Source: Castor canadensis (lineage: Eukaryota > Chordata > Mammalia > Rodentia > Castoridae). Taken from it: a DNA stretch of 64,000 nt. This document shows, piece after piece, positions 25,165-37,845 of this stretch. Under the pieces are notes generated by a model. The model was not told the origin of the DNA and did not search any database. It worked only from the letters and a program-made list of their open reading frames with translations. The stretch lies in the NCBI RefSeq assembly GCF_047511655.1, contig NC_133401.1, positions 11,688,001 through 11,752,000 on the forward strand. Direction: 5' to 3'. Every line of letters starts with the position of its first letter. Positions within the stretch are counted from its first letter, which is position 1. A program made the translations under genes and the position numbers.

Positions 25165-25310
25165 GAGTGTGTCTGTAGCTCAGTGGAAGAATGCATGTCT
25201 ACCATGCACAAAACCCTGGCTTTGATCCCCAGTGGAGCAAACATAACCCAGCACAACAAAAACCAACAAGCTGGGCCTGGTGGCACATGTCTATAATCCT
25301 GGTTAATTGG
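25165..25310 (+). mobile_element. Classic ID-type SINE plus partial B1-like unit
   Basis: 'gtctgtagctcagtggaaga' and 'tttgatccccagtg' match the tRNA-Ala-derived rodent ID element, different from the common SINE of this window. 'ctgggcctggtggcacatgt' begins a B1-like unit cut off by the left inverted arm. It supports a rodent host. Confidence 0.8.
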
Positions 25311-26673
25311 CCACTGCCATGATTTCTCATGTTTATTTTCAGACCACGGTGGAGTCCATCTGAATTGTCTGATTATCCAACCAGTATCAAATCGCAGAAA
25401 CGAGCTCTCAGACCCACATATGCTATGGCAAATGTGGCCCAGCTGTGAAGACATCCACCAGAAAACATGCCCTCTACTGTAATTAGGTCTGGCATTTACT
25501 CCAAGAGGTATTACTTTGATTGGAAGGTCAGGCTCTATAATAACATGTCATTTCCTGGTACACCAACGCTAATGAAGTTTCAGGCAAAATGTTGACATTT
25601 CCATGCAATGAACACACAGAAGTTTTCAGTACCAACGAATTACCCAAATTCAGTGTCACCCAGTGAAGGGCTAGTGGAAACAAAAGTTCTTACCATTTAC
25701 TTAAAATATTCTGTGTTCCAGGCCTATAATTTCCCCTACCTTATGTTGAATTCATCTTGACTCCATGCTGAAAGAAAAACAGATTAAGAATAAATGAAAG
25801 AACAAAGTGGAAAATCAGACAGGGCTACACATGGAAAGAATGGAGAAAAAACACTGCAGGTGAGTTGATAAGAGACCCTGCTGTGGTTGAAGAAAAGCCC
25901 TGCACATCGAAGACAGGCTCTATCATGACCCTTGTACATCTCCCAAAAAGGCATTGTGGTTGGGACATTGTGTAGATTTTCTTCTCTGAATATTCACCCT
26001 TCTTATGTCCTGGACAATTTCTAAGTCTAAAATACAACTCCACTCACCTCTGTTCCAGAAACTTGTGCCTGATGTTTACCAGAGTTGTCACAGGAGGGGA
26101 AACTAAACCCTCAGTTATAGGTTTCGTTCCTTGATTCCATCTCTCTCTAGAGCTGTGATAATTGGGTGTTTCTACAATCAATGACAAGGCCTGCAAGGAA
26201 AGTCTCTTAGCATTCTTCCTAGCATGCTAATTATCCAAATTAATTGGATGTTTACAAAGACTAACTCAGGATGCTGTCAGAGGTAACTGGATGAAAAGTT
26301 TTTCTGCACTTCCTACAGACAGGAGGTTCAATATCTTTGAGTTGTTAAAAATGAGGGATTTGGGAAGACTCACACATCCCTGTCTATGTTACTAAAAAAA
26401 CTCTAAGGGGTCCATTTCCTAGAAGACAATTTTTGTATTTCTAAAAATCTAATGGATTTCAACTATTAAAAATTTGGTAGAAAAAGTGGCCTTCCCAAGA
26501 CACAGTGTGTGGGGTATATAAATAAGATAGCAGATGTTGATGTAGAATCTTTTATGAGATGTAAAATAAATGAGATGAAACTGAGTGGTGGAATGCCAAA
26601 TAGTATTGATCAAGATAATATGGGAGTGAGTAAACAAAGGGACATGAAGACTGCCCTCTCAAGAAATGCAATT

Positions 26674-28044
26674 GTTTTTTTTTTCTTTTATTATTCATAT
26701 GTGCATACAAGGCTTGGTTCATTTCTCCCCCCTGCCCCCACCCCCTCCCTTACCACCCACTCCGCCCCCTCCTCCCCCCCACCCCCTCAATACCCAGCAG
26801 AAACTATTTTGCCCTTATTTCTAATTTTGTTGTAGAGAGAGTATAAGCAATAATAGGAAGGAACAAGGGTTTTTGCTGGTTGAGATAAGGATAGCTATAC
26901 AGAGCATTGACTCACATTGATTTCCTGTGCGTGGGTGTTACCTTCTAGGTTAATTCTTTTTGATCTAACCTTTTCTCTAGTACCTGTTCCCCTTTTCCTA
27001 TTGGCCTCAGTTGCTTTTAAGGTATCTGCTTTAGTTTCTCTGCGTTAAGGGCCACAAATGCTAGCTAATTTTTTAGGTGTCTTACCTATCCTCACCCCTC
27101 CCTTGTGTGCTCTCGCTTTTATCATGTGCTCATAGTCCAATCCCCTTGTTGTGTTTGCCCTTGATCTAATGTCCACATATGAGGGAGAACATACAATTTT
27201 TGGTCTTTTGGGCCAGGCTAACCTCACTCAGAATGATGTTCTCCAATTCCGTCCATTTACCAGCAAATGATAACATTTCGTTCTTCTTCATGGCTGCATA
27301 AAATTCCATTGTATATAGATACCACATTTTCTTAATCCATTCATCAGTGGTGGGGCATCTTGGCTGTTTCCATAACTTGGCTATTGTAAATAGTGCCACA
27401 ATAAACATGGGTGTGCAGGTGCCTCTGGAGTAACCTGTGTCACAGTCTTTTGGGTATATCTCCAAGAGTGGTATTGCTGGATCAAATAGTAGATCAATGT
27501 CTAGCTTTTTAAGTAGCCTCCAAATTTTTTTCCAGAGTGGTTGTACTAGTCTACATTCCCACCAACAGTGTAAGAGGGTTCCTTTTTCCCCGCATCCTAG
27601 CCAACACCTGTTGTTGGTGGTGTTGCTGATGATGGCTATTCTAACAGAGGTGAGGTGGAATCTTAGCGTGGTTTTAATTTGCATTTCCTTTATTGCTAGG
27701 GATGGTGAGCATTTTTTCATGTGTTTTTTGGCCATTTGAATTTCTTCTTTTGAGAAAGTTCTGTTGAGTTCACTTGCCCATTTCTTTATTGGTTCATTAG
27801 TTTTGGGAGAATTTAGTTTTTTAAGTTCCCTATATATTCTGGTTATCAGTCCTTTGTCTGATGTATAGTTGGCAAATATTTTCTCCCACTCTGTGGGTGT
27901 TCTCTTCAGTTTAGAGACCATTTCTTTTGATGAGCAGAAGCTTTTTAGCTTTATGAGGTCCCATTTATCTATGCTATCTCTTAGTTGCTGTGCTGCTGGG
28001 GTGTGGTTGAGAAAGTTCTTACCTATACCTACTAACTCCAGAGT
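26674..28044 (-). mobile_element. Young L1, 1.37-kb 3' end, reverse orientation
   Basis: Poly-T start, the young-family C-rich 3' UTR, then about 290 residues of open ORF2 C-terminus (reading QLRDSIDKWDLIKLKSFCSS and further on GCGEKGTLLHCWWEC, the Cys-rich C-terminal motif of L1 ORF2p). The near-intact frame means a recent insertion. The flanking repeat is aaatgcaatt (within 26661-26673 and 28045-28058). It has no reverse-transcriptase core and cannot move by itself. Confidence 0.93.
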
Positions 28045-28419
28045 AAGGAAATGCAATTATAAAACCCAGAACATCATGGGGTTTAGAGATAGTTTAAATT
28101 CTGATGGGTAAGGGCTGCTAGATCAGGATTTAAAAAATTACAGTAAATATATTTAGTATTTATTAAATCAAGGTCCATTATTAGCTTAAAAAGAATAAGA
28201 TCCATGGCAGAAGTAAGGAAATTAACTTTCATCTTGCAGAGTGATGGATGGACCCCCCATTTAACAAAAATTTGGAAGCAAAGAATGAGTCTAAAGTGAG
28301 GATCTAGGTGGAAGGAAATAGAGGGATTCTCAACAGATTTTAGCAAGTTGACTGTGAAGCAGAAGTTTGATGAGATAACGATGCATAGAGATTAGAGGAG
28401 AATAGAATATATGGAAACA

Positions 28420-28655
28420 CAGCAGTAAGCCTGGCACCAATGGCTCATGCCTATAATCCTGGCTACTCCAGAAGCAGAGATCAGGAGGATTGTGGTTTGA
28501 GGTCAGTCTAGGCAAAAAGTGAGATCCTATCTCAAGAACACCCAACACACATCAAAAAATGATGGGGGATCAGATGGCATAGTGGTTCAAGTGGTAGAGT
28601 CCTAGCAAGCATCAGGCCCTGAATTTAAACCCCAGTACCTCCCCACCAAAAAAAA
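28420..28655 (+). mobile_element. Composite SINE (B1-like plus tRNA-like)
   Basis: 'ctggcaccaatggctcatgc', 'ctataatcctggctactcca', then 'gtggttcaagtggtagagtc' and a long poly-A. Confidence 0.88.
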
Positions 28656-29639
28656 AAAAAACCAACAGTAGATAATGGCAGAAAAGCATTGAAACATGAA
28701 GCAGAAGGGATCTGCTGGACACAATCACAGCACAGATTCAGGTTTCTCATTGCCAATGAGATATTTGTTTAACACCAATCTACTCACTCTGTATTCAGCT
28801 ACAAAAAACATCCACACAGTAGCTCTAGAAAAAATGATCACTTGATTTGAGGAGTTTTTTAGGGCAGATTCATGGAATCTGCAATAAGAAAGGTATCTTG
28901 GATGCTGAAACAGAAAGGATTAACACGAAAAAGATTACACTAAAAAGAGATAGAAAACTGGTATAAGTCGGTACAACATAAAAGGAAGAATGTATGTAAA
29001 TGCCCTACATTCAATAACTATGCAGAAAAAGAACTGTAGAAATTTGAACAGGGACATCTAGAGTCTTCATTGAACACTAAATTATGAATGCATAAGATGA
29101 AAGTCCATAAGATAAGCATAGAAAAACCAGGAAATTATAAACAGTACAGTTTCCAGAACTTATTCAAAGGTGAAAGATATTCAAGTTATGACCAGGCAGA
29201 GAAGAGAGCCCTCGTGGATCTCTTAGATCATTCAACAGAGGCAAGAGAAGGCCCAAACTTAGTAATGGACTAAAAATCTCTACAGAAAAGAATATTCTAA
29301 GCTCACCCCATCAAAGCTTAAATACAAGCAGAAGAAAGGAAACTTAAACCACAAGTAAATCAACTAAATATCAGAATGAAACCTAACACAACCTAACACC
29401 TCTTTTTGAAAAGTATACAAAAATCCAGGAACTTGACATACTAAAATTGACAATGCCCATCACCCAATGAAAAATATTATATATGCCAAGAAGCTAGAAA
29501 AATGTGGCCCATGAGCAGGAGAAAAAGATAGGACAGACCCCTATATCTTTTTAAAAGTTTTAAAAATCCTTAGATGGGATTAATAATAAATTATACACTG
29601 GAGAAGAAAATATCATGAATGAGGAGAAATAGAAATCAG

Positions 29640-30800
29640 TACTATCTAAAATGTAATAAAATTTGGCTATTATCAAAATGACAAAAGATAATAAGTGTTG
29701 GTGAGACTGTGGATAACAGGGACTATTATACTCTGAAACTGGGAATGTAAATTGGTGCCACCATTATGGAAACCAGTATGGAGGTTCTTCAAAAAATTTT
29801 TTAAAAGGCCAAAGAAATTATCTTACCAACCTTAATGTAAAACAAGCACCTCTGGTGACCCAAAACAGAAATAATAAACTTGCTGAAAAAGAAATTAAGA
29901 AAATAATTCAATTCACAATGGCTACAAAAATATTTAGGAACATACGTCACAAAGGAAGTAAAGTATCTCTCCCAATTAAAACTATAAAACACTGATGAAA
30001 GGAATTATAAAGGGTACAAAAATGGAAAGATAACCCATGTTCATGGATCAGAAGAAATCAATATTGTCAAAATGACCATACTATACAAATCTCTCAATGC
30101 AATGCATATCAAAATCCCAGTAAAATCTATATGAAACCACAAAAGACACAGAAGATTGCTTAATCTTGAACCCCCAAACACAAAAACAAAACCAAATAAA
30201 CAACAACAACAACAACAAAAACATGCATCACAATATGTGACTTCAAAGCAGCTATAAAGCTATGGTTACTAAAGCAACATGGTATTGGCATAAAGACAAT
30301 GCTACAGAATAGAGAACTCAGAAACCGATTTTTTACAAGGGCACCAAAAACATATTGTGGTGAAAGACAGTTTCTTTAATAAGTGGTGCAGGCAAAATTG
30401 GATATGTGTATGAGAGGAATTAAACTTGATCCTTTACTCTCACCATAAGTAAAAATTAACCTAAATTGGATTAAAGACATAAACCTTAAACCTGAAACTC
30501 CAGAATTACTATAAGAAAACCTAAGGGAATACTTCAAGACTTTGGTATATGCAAAAAAAAAATTTAAGAAGGTCCCCAAAGTTCAGACAACAAAAGTAAA
30601 AATAGACAACAGGGTTTACATCAAACTAAGAAGCTTCTGAACAGCAAAGGAAACATGTTACAGGATTAACCTAATTAACGGGAGAAAATATTTGCAAATG
30701 GTACATTCAATAAGATATTCACATCTAGAGTATATAAGGAACTCAAAAAATTAATGCTGAAAAATCCAAACAACAAAAAAAATTCAATTAAAAATGAACT
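29640..30800 (+). mobile_element. Old L1 ORF2 fragments
   Basis: 29640-29800 matches the ORF2 C-terminal region ('gtgttggtgagactgtggat', 'gggaatgtaaattggtgcca'). 29820-30790 matches an earlier ORF2 part ('taaaactataaaacactgat', 'catggtattggca'). The order shows two copies or a rearranged one. Many stops. A (CAA)n run is at 30196-30220. Confidence 0.75.
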
Positions 30801-30814
30801 AAAGTACTGAACAG

Positions 30815-31025
30815 AGTCCAGCACCAGTGACTCACACCTGTAATCCTAGCTACTCAGAAGGCAGCTATCAAGAGGATCACAGTTCAAAGCCAGCCTGGGA
30901 GCATAGTTCTTGAGACCCTATCTCAAAAATATCCAACACAAAAGGGCTGGTGGAGTGCTTCAAGTGGTAGAGTGCCCTCCTAGCAAGTGCAAGGCCCTGT
31001 GTTCAAACCCCAGTACCACCAAACA
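30815..31025 (+). mobile_element. Composite SINE (B1-like plus tRNA-like)
   Basis: 'agcaccagtgactcacacct', 'gtaatcctagctactcagaa', then 'tcaagtggtagagtgccctc' and 'tgttcaaaccccagtaccac'. Confidence 0.9.
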
Positions 31026-31074
31026 ACAACAAAAAATCTGAACAGATACTGCTCAAAAGAAGACATATAAATAC

Positions 31075-31870
31075 ATGAAAATATGAGTAGTTTCACTGGT
31101 CATCTGGAAAATGTCAGTCAAAATCACAATTTGATAGTGCCTCATCCAGGTTAGAATAGCTATCATTAAAAAGACAAGAAATAATAAATGCTGGTTAGTA
31201 TGTGGAGAAATGGGAACATTAATATACTCTTGGTCTTGGTGGGAATATAACTTAGTGCAGCCATTATAGGAAGCAGATTCCTTAAAAAACTAAAAATAGA
31301 AAAAGTAACATACAATCCAGTAACTCCCTGATTGGGTATATATCCAACAATGATGAAATCTTTACTCCAAAGAGATACTTGCATCCCCATGTTTATTGCA
31401 GCACTATTCACAATAGCCAAAATATGGGATCAATTCAGCTGCCCTTTAGTGGATAAATGGACAAAGAAAATGTAATAAATTTATTTACACAATGGAATGC
31501 TCTTCAGTGATTAAAAACAATGAAATTCTGTCACTTGCATCAACATGGATAGAATTGGAGAGCATTAGAAAGACTGAAGCAAGCCAGATATAGACAAATA
31601 TCACATGTTCTTAGTCTTGTATGCAAACTAATAAGTCAACCTTGTTGAAATATGGAATGGAATCACAGTACTACAGACAGGGAAAGATAAGATAAAGGGG
31701 AGAAGAAAGAAGTTAAGAGGTATTTTTAAGAATGCTGAAAGGTGGTGGGGAGAGAAGAGAGGGAATGAGAGCTCTGGTTAGAAAAAAAGTGGATGGACAT
31801 GACCAATTAACTATGTGTACATGCATGGAAATATCGCCGTAAACCCCATTAATTTGTATAATTAATATGT
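31075..31870 (+). mobile_element. Old L1 ORF2 C-terminus and 3' UTR
   Basis: Follows the usual order of the L1 3' end: 'tgctggttagtatgtggaga', the 'gtttattgcagcactattca' block, 'tggataaatggacaaagaaa', a last-codon block, then a G/A-rich 3' UTR and 'tatgtgttaaaaac'. Broken frame. Confidence 0.85.
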
Positions 31871-32317
31871 GTTAAAAACTATAAATTAAGAAGATAGTGG
31901 AGTGGAAGTTTCCTCTGAATCTCTCTGCAAATGAAAAGTCATAATAACAAAGAATTATATTCTAAGGAGAGAAAGAGTGGAATAAAAGCCGAGTTGACAG
32001 AAAGCTAAAAAGCATGGAGAGACCAAAAGATCAGAGAGAACTAGGAAACAATTCTCAGTTCCAATCCCAGCTCTCCACCAGGAGAAGAACCCAAAGCCAC
32101 AACCACAGGTAAATCTGGAGAGTGTAGGCATCCCTGGTGACAACAGACTGACAGTGGCAGATTTGCTGCATGCAGGACAGCACTGGTATAGAAATCTATT
32201 GCATCATTCTCCACATCTTGTAGTGCTATAGCCAAGAAACTTCTTGAGAGGGAGCAGCTATTGTTTGAGACTGAACTGCTCTGAGGACCTGAAAACAAGG
32301 AGCAATCACAAGTCAGG

Positions 32318-32405
32318 ACTGACTGAGTGGCTCAAGCAGTAAGAGTGCCTGCCTAGCAAGCATGAGACCCTGAGTTCAAACCCCAGTGCCACCAAACAAA
32401 AAAAA
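32318..32405 (+). mobile_element. tRNA-like SINE monomer
   Basis: 'gagtggctcaagcagtaaga' and 'ccctgagttcaaaccccagt', then an A-rich tail. Confidence 0.9.
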
Positions 32406-33149
32406 ATTGGTGGACAAGTCAGTATGGGTGGAAACACCCTGCCACAGTGTCTTAGTGGAAGACAATCACACAAAAAAAGTCATAAAGAAGGGGGAAGGTT
32501 AAACGTGGACCCACTGTGAAGTTTAAGCAGCAGAAAGTGCAGGCTGTTAAGGTTACAGTGGTCAGTGGTCCCACCAACTGGGGCAAAGGAACAAGACCTG
32601 TTGCCTGTGGATTACTGTGGGAGCCAAGAGCTCAGAGCCAGCAGATCATTCATCTTCCATGGCTTTCTCCCTGCTGCAGGGTGGTTTCCTGCAGAGCCCA
32701 CTGAAAGTAGATTGCTTGGTTTCCTCTGTTCTCTCTCTCCAATTTAGGCAGAATTTGCTGCTCTGTTTTCTTCCCCCACTCTCTGATATACTTGGAGTAC
32801 ACTGCCCTTGGCTTGGACATCTGCCACCCCAGAATGAGTAGAGACCTCCCTGTCACGTGGGCCATAAAGCTTATTGGGCTGGCAGGGGGTTTTGTACACA
32901 AACAAGGGAAAACTACAGTGAATGCAGCCCTGTCATTGACAACATGGTCCTTGACCAACTGGCCCTCAGTCCACAAACAGCACCAACCTACATAGTGGGA
33001 ACAGAAAGAAATACAATAGAACCAACTATGACCCATTCCCTTCACCCAGGACCTGGTGGATTCCAATACTAGAGGACCCAGAAAGAAGCTTCTCCTTTCT
33101 TTGTCTTCTTATTATTACCTTTCATTTAATTTTTTTACTTTAAAATTTT

Positions 33150-33225
33150 TTTCTTAGACCATGAATCAAGTGGTAGAGCACTTGCCTAGCAAGTACAAGG
33201 CTCTGAGTTCAATCCCCAGTATCAA
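33150..33225 (+). mobile_element. tRNA-like SINE monomer
   Basis: 'gaatcaagtggtagagcact' and 'ctgagttcaatccccagtat'. Confidence 0.85.
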
Positions 33226-33599
33226 AATTAAAAAATTATGTTTTTATTTTTATTCCTCTTCTTACTTTCATTTAAGTTTGTTTATTATTTTCTTTATCTT
33301 GTAGTTAACTTGCTAAAACCTCTTGCTCTTTGCTCCTCATATTCCTTTCCCTTTTTTCTTTCTCTTTTCCCCATCCTCACCCCCTTCATTTCATGATTTA
33401 TTTTTACTACTATTACTTTTATTGATTTTTTTCACTTCATAGATTACTATACATTATTTTTTACTTCTTTATTCTCCAAGGTTATTGGTAGAATAGTAGT
33501 TGTTTTTAATTAGTTTTTCTTGTACCACTCTTCTTGCTATTACCAGTTCTAGAGATTGACCTTTCAAGAGAAGGCTGCTTATTAAGAAGATCCTTTCAT

Positions 33600-33935
33600 A
33601 GGCCAGACATGATAGGACATGCTTGTAATCCCAGCTGCTTGGGAGAAAGTGATAGGGGGATCATGGTTTCAGGCCAGCCTGGGCAAAAGGTTAGCAAGAC
33701 CCTATCTCAAAAACAATCTGGACCTGGTAACATATGACTGTAATCCCAGCTACATAGAAAGTTAAGGTAGAGGTGAGAGGATTACAGTCTGAAGCCAACC
33801 TCGGCAAATATATGAGTCCCTGTCTAAAAAATGAACCAAAAGCAAAGAGAGTGGGGACATGACTCAAATGGTAGAACACCTGACTAGCAAGCACAAGGCT
33901 CTGAGTTTAATCCTCAGTGCTGCTAAGAAAAAAAA
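33600..33935 (+). mobile_element. Composite SINE: two B1-like monomers plus tRNA-like unit
   Basis: 'catgcttgtaatcccagctg', 'catatgactgtaatcccagc', then 'gactcaaatggtagaacacc' and 'tctgagtttaatcctcagtg'. Confidence 0.88.
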
Positions 33936-34359
33936 AAGACCCTCTCATAAAAGTGGAAGAGATACCCATCCTAACAGATAACACCAATCTGAACATAGAA
34001 ACTCTAGAAACATGAAAAAACAAAGCAACATGACTCCTCCAAAAGTTTGTAACTATTCAGTAACTGAATCCAAAGTTACCAAAGTGGATGAAATGCCAAT
34101 GACATAAAAGGCTAATTTGAAAAGTGATCCATGACTTCAAAGAGGATAAAAATAAGCAACTGAAGGAAGTAAGGAATACAGTACAAGATATGGATGAGAA
34201 ATTCAGCAAAGAGTTAGAGTCTAAAAATACCCACATGGAAATCTTAGAAATGAAGACCTGAATAAATCAAATAAAATACCAATAAACTAAACCAAGCAGA
34301 AGACAGTATATTGTGTTGATGAATTATTACATTCACAGTGTACTATGAGAAAAATAGTA

Positions 34360-34690
34360 AGTTAGCTGGGCACAATGGCCCACATCTTTAATTCTAGTTT
34401 CTCATGGGCTGAGATTGGGAGGACCCTGGTCAAGTCCAGCTGAGGCAAAAAGTTACTAAGACTCTATATCAACCAATAAAAGATAGATGTGGTGCAATGT
34501 GCCTGTCATCCCAGCCTATGTGGGAAGTATAAATAGGAGGATCACAGTCCAGGTCACCCAAGGTATATATGCAAAACCTATTCAAAAAATAACTAAAGAA
34601 AAATGACTGGGTACTTGGATCAAGTGGTAGAGTACCTGCCTAGCAATTGCAAGGCCCTGAGCTAAAATCCCAATATTGCCAAAACAAAAA
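34360..34690 (+). mobile_element. Composite SINE: two B1-like monomers plus tRNA-like unit
   Basis: 'agctgggcacaatggcccac', 'gtgcctgtcatcccagccta', then 'ggatcaagtggtagagtacc' and 'gccctgagctaaaatcccaa'. Confidence 0.87.
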
Positions 34691-37609
34691 CTATGACCAC
34701 AAGTTTTAGGACCTCTGGGGCATAGTTAAGAGACCATATCCAGCAACAGGAGTCCTCTGCTTACTGACCAGAGCTGATTGAGGACAGCCCCTATGTTACT
34801 TGTATCAACAGACCTGCCAACAAATAAACTCTGTCCTGACTCCAAACCAGCAGAGAAAACAGGGCAGGAATTGGCCTTAACAAAATGACCACTCTAACTT
34901 TTTACAAATTCAGAGGAGAAACAACAACAACAACAACAAAAAGCTGCCCTTCCACAAAGAAAACTGAAAATACAAGCTTGGGAGGAAGAAATGTACCTGC
35001 TTTCCCTCAGCAAGGAAGAAATATTAACTGATTTATACTTTATTTTATTTTTCACAGTAGATTGTACTTGGATTATTGTAGTTATTTTGTTTGCTCCTTT
35101 TTTCTGCTTTGACTATTTTTTCTTTTGCTAAATTCATTTTATCCTGTTCTCTCTCAACATCATTTAATTTTTTAATTATCTCTCTTTTCATTCCTTTCCT
35201 ATTTTGCTTCCTTTCTTTCCCCAATCCTCCTTCTATTTTTAGTACTTAATTATCAATGCCTCTAAATCTAACAACTTTTAAACTCCTAGTATATTCCAAA
35301 AGTGTGCTAGTTCCTTTCCTTTCTTACTTTATTTGGGGTGGAGTTGATGTTTCAGAGCAGATGTTTCAGATTTAAATATTGGATGTGTTTTTGAAATGTT
35401 ATGGTTATTAGTCCTACCTGCTTTCTCTCCTTTGAGTGATATAGGGATGGTGGCATGAAGAGAAGACTCCCCTTGGCAGACTCTAATAAAAAATGAATAA
35501 ATAAAACAGAGTCATCCATTCCTAATGATGCACAAATTGCAATGCAGAAATACAAGAAATGTGAAAAATCTATTCCCTATAATACCTTCAAAAGTTCATA
35601 ATTCCACAATTACTGATTCAAGAACTATCGAAGTAGCTAAAATACCAGTACAAAGTTTTCCTGTAAAAATGACCAATGACTTCAAAGAGCATTCAAACAG
35701 CAGAATCCATTAAGGAAGTCAATTTAAGACCTGGATAAAATGTCAGCAAAATTGGATGAGAAATTCAACAAAGATATTGAGATTCTAAAAAAAAACCCAA
35801 ACAGAATCCTGGAAATGAAAAACTCAATAAACAAAGGTAAAAAAAAATCCCACAGTGGAAAACATCACAAATAGATTAAACCACACAGAAAAAAGAATAC
35901 CAGAAATTGAAGACAAGATAGAGGATATTCTACATTGTGATAAGAATAAAGAAAAAAACATGAACACAATTTTCAAGAATTCTGGGACATGATAAAGAAA
36001 TCAATCCAAAGAATCCATGGGATAAAAGAAGGGGCTGAAAAACAGACTAAAAGCATAAGAAAGCTATTCAATGAAATTATAGCAGAAAGTTTCTCAGATC
36101 TTGGGAAAAATATGGACATCCAAGTAAAGGAAGCATATAGAACAAATACTAGACCAGGAAAGGAACTCTATAAGTCAAATTATAATTAAAATGTCAAGTC
36201 TAGAGAACAAAGAAATGATATTGAAAGCTGCAAGATGAAAATGCCAAGTTACTTACAAAGGCAAAAATATCAGAATTATATCAGACTTCTCAACAGAAAC
36301 CCTAAAAGTTAGGAAAGAATGGATGACATATTTAAACACTTAGAGAAAATAACTGCCAGTTAACAATGCTATCTATACATACATCTAAGTTATCCTTAAA
36401 AATTAAAAAAGCAAGGCTTTCCAAGATAAGCACAAATTAAAGAAATTCATGACCAATAAGCAGCAATTGCAGAAGATATTTAAAGGAATCCTTCACACAG
36501 GAGAAAGAAAGACTGTCACAAACAGGAATGCACAGGAAAGAGTAAATGTCATGAGAGAAATAGATGAACACAAGACAATTAGGAAAGAATCAATCATGTT
36601 CAAATCAATAAGCCAGCAACCTTCAAATATGAATAAGGGTGAAAGAACTAAACAAATAATAATAGAATCTAGCATTAAAAAAAACCAACAAAATTACAGG
36701 AATCAGAAAACACCTCTCAGTAATAACCCTAAATGCAAATGGCCCTAGTATTCTAAAAGACACAGATCAGCTGGTTGGAATAAAGAATAAGATTCAACTA
36801 TTTGTTTTCTACAAGAGACACTCCTCACTAGCAGAGAAACATGTAGGCTGAAAGTGAAAGGATGGCAAACAATTTACTAAGCAGCAAAAGATTAAAGCAA
36901 GCAAGGGTAGCTATATACATATCAGTCAAAAAAGACATCAATCAGAATTAGTCAGAAGAGATAAAGAGGAATCTTATGGTACTAAAGGGAAGAATCTATC
37001 AAGAAGATACAATAATTTAAAATGTGTATGTGCCAAATCTTAGTGCACCTAACTTCATAAGACCAACATAAAGGGACAAATAGGTCCCGATGCAGTAATA
37101 GTGGGTGGCTTTTTCCATAATATTGATGTATTTGTGTCAGGTCTATATTCCACATATGAAAAGAGGTCATGCTAAGAGGAGGTCACATATGAGAGAGGGA
37201 GGGTAAAAGAAGGAATTTAAGGTCAATATGGTTGATGTACTCTCTATACAAGAATGAATATAGAATTTTTAAGCCTGTCAAAAACACCATAAGAAGGGGA
37301 CTAAGGTAGAAAGAAGAAAAATAGAGGAAATGAATCAATTCAGGTTATAGTACATTTATACATGGAAATGTCACAAGGAAACTTACTGTATAGCTATCTT
37401 AAACAAACAAAAATATCATTTTTTCTTCAGCTTACTAGACAGACATTCTACAACTTTTTTTTTAATTTTTGCATTCTACAACTTGAGCAACACTGCCAGC
37501 CCTTCCTCAATATTTTATAGTTTTCATTGTAGAGGTCTTCACCACCTTAGTTTATTCCTAGGTATTTAATTTTTGAGACTATTGTGAATGCAGTTGTTTC
37601 CCTGGTTTC

Positions 37610-37845
37610 TTTTTTTTTCCTCCTCTCTTTTTTTGGTGGAACTGGGAATTGAACTCAGGGAGTCACATTTGCAAAGCAGGCGCTCTACCCCTTGAGCCAC
37701 ACTTCCAGTCCATTTTGCTATGGTTATTTTAGAGATAAGGTCTTGAGAACTATTTGCTTGGACTGGCCTTTAACCAAGATCCTCCTGATCTCAGCTCCCC
37801 AAATAGCTAGAATTATAAGAGTGAGTCACCAGCACCTGGCATTTT
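37610..37845 (-). mobile_element. Composite SINE, reverse orientation
   Basis: T-rich start, 'gggaattgaactcagggagt', 'gcaggcgctctaccccttga', then the reverse B1-like part ending 'gtgagtcaccagcacctgg'. Confidence 0.88.

Larger units (their letters stand above)
25312..29470 (-). repeat. Left arm of a large inverted duplication
   Basis: The reverse complement of this arm aligns in order with 42500-47263. Anchors I could follow by eye include 'ttaatttccttacttctgcc' (28205-28240 region against 44550), 'tttgaataagttctgg' (29145-29165 against 43845), and 'acccaattatcacagctct' (near 26150 against 46421). The outer end, 25312 to about 26165, is nearly identical to the other arm. The remainder is clearly diverged. 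Later insertions (an L1 at 26674-28044 and a SINE at 28420-28655) interrupt this arm only, so they postdate the duplication. Confidence 0.85.
31900..37400 (+). mobile_element. Old L1 with 5' UTR, ORF1 and ORF2 endonuclease remnants
   Basis: 31900-33100 reads like an L1 5' UTR (not coding, G/C-richer). 34000-36400 is ORF1: coiled-coil-like Glu/Lys-rich part, then KLFNEIIAESFSDLGKNMDI (about 36060-36125) and a worn RNA-binding part. 36680-37120 corresponds to the start of the ORF2 endonuclease (LQETLLTSRETCRLKVKGW region in one frame). The rest of ORF2 is missing, and the 3' UTR follows at 37180-37400. Five SINEs are nested in it. It fills the space between the inverted arms. Confidence 0.75.

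Noticed and set aside
27166-28056. 296-residue open frame as a host gene
   Set aside because: It is the C-terminal part of L1 ORF2 inside a truncated L1, and the last residues run past the element's edge.
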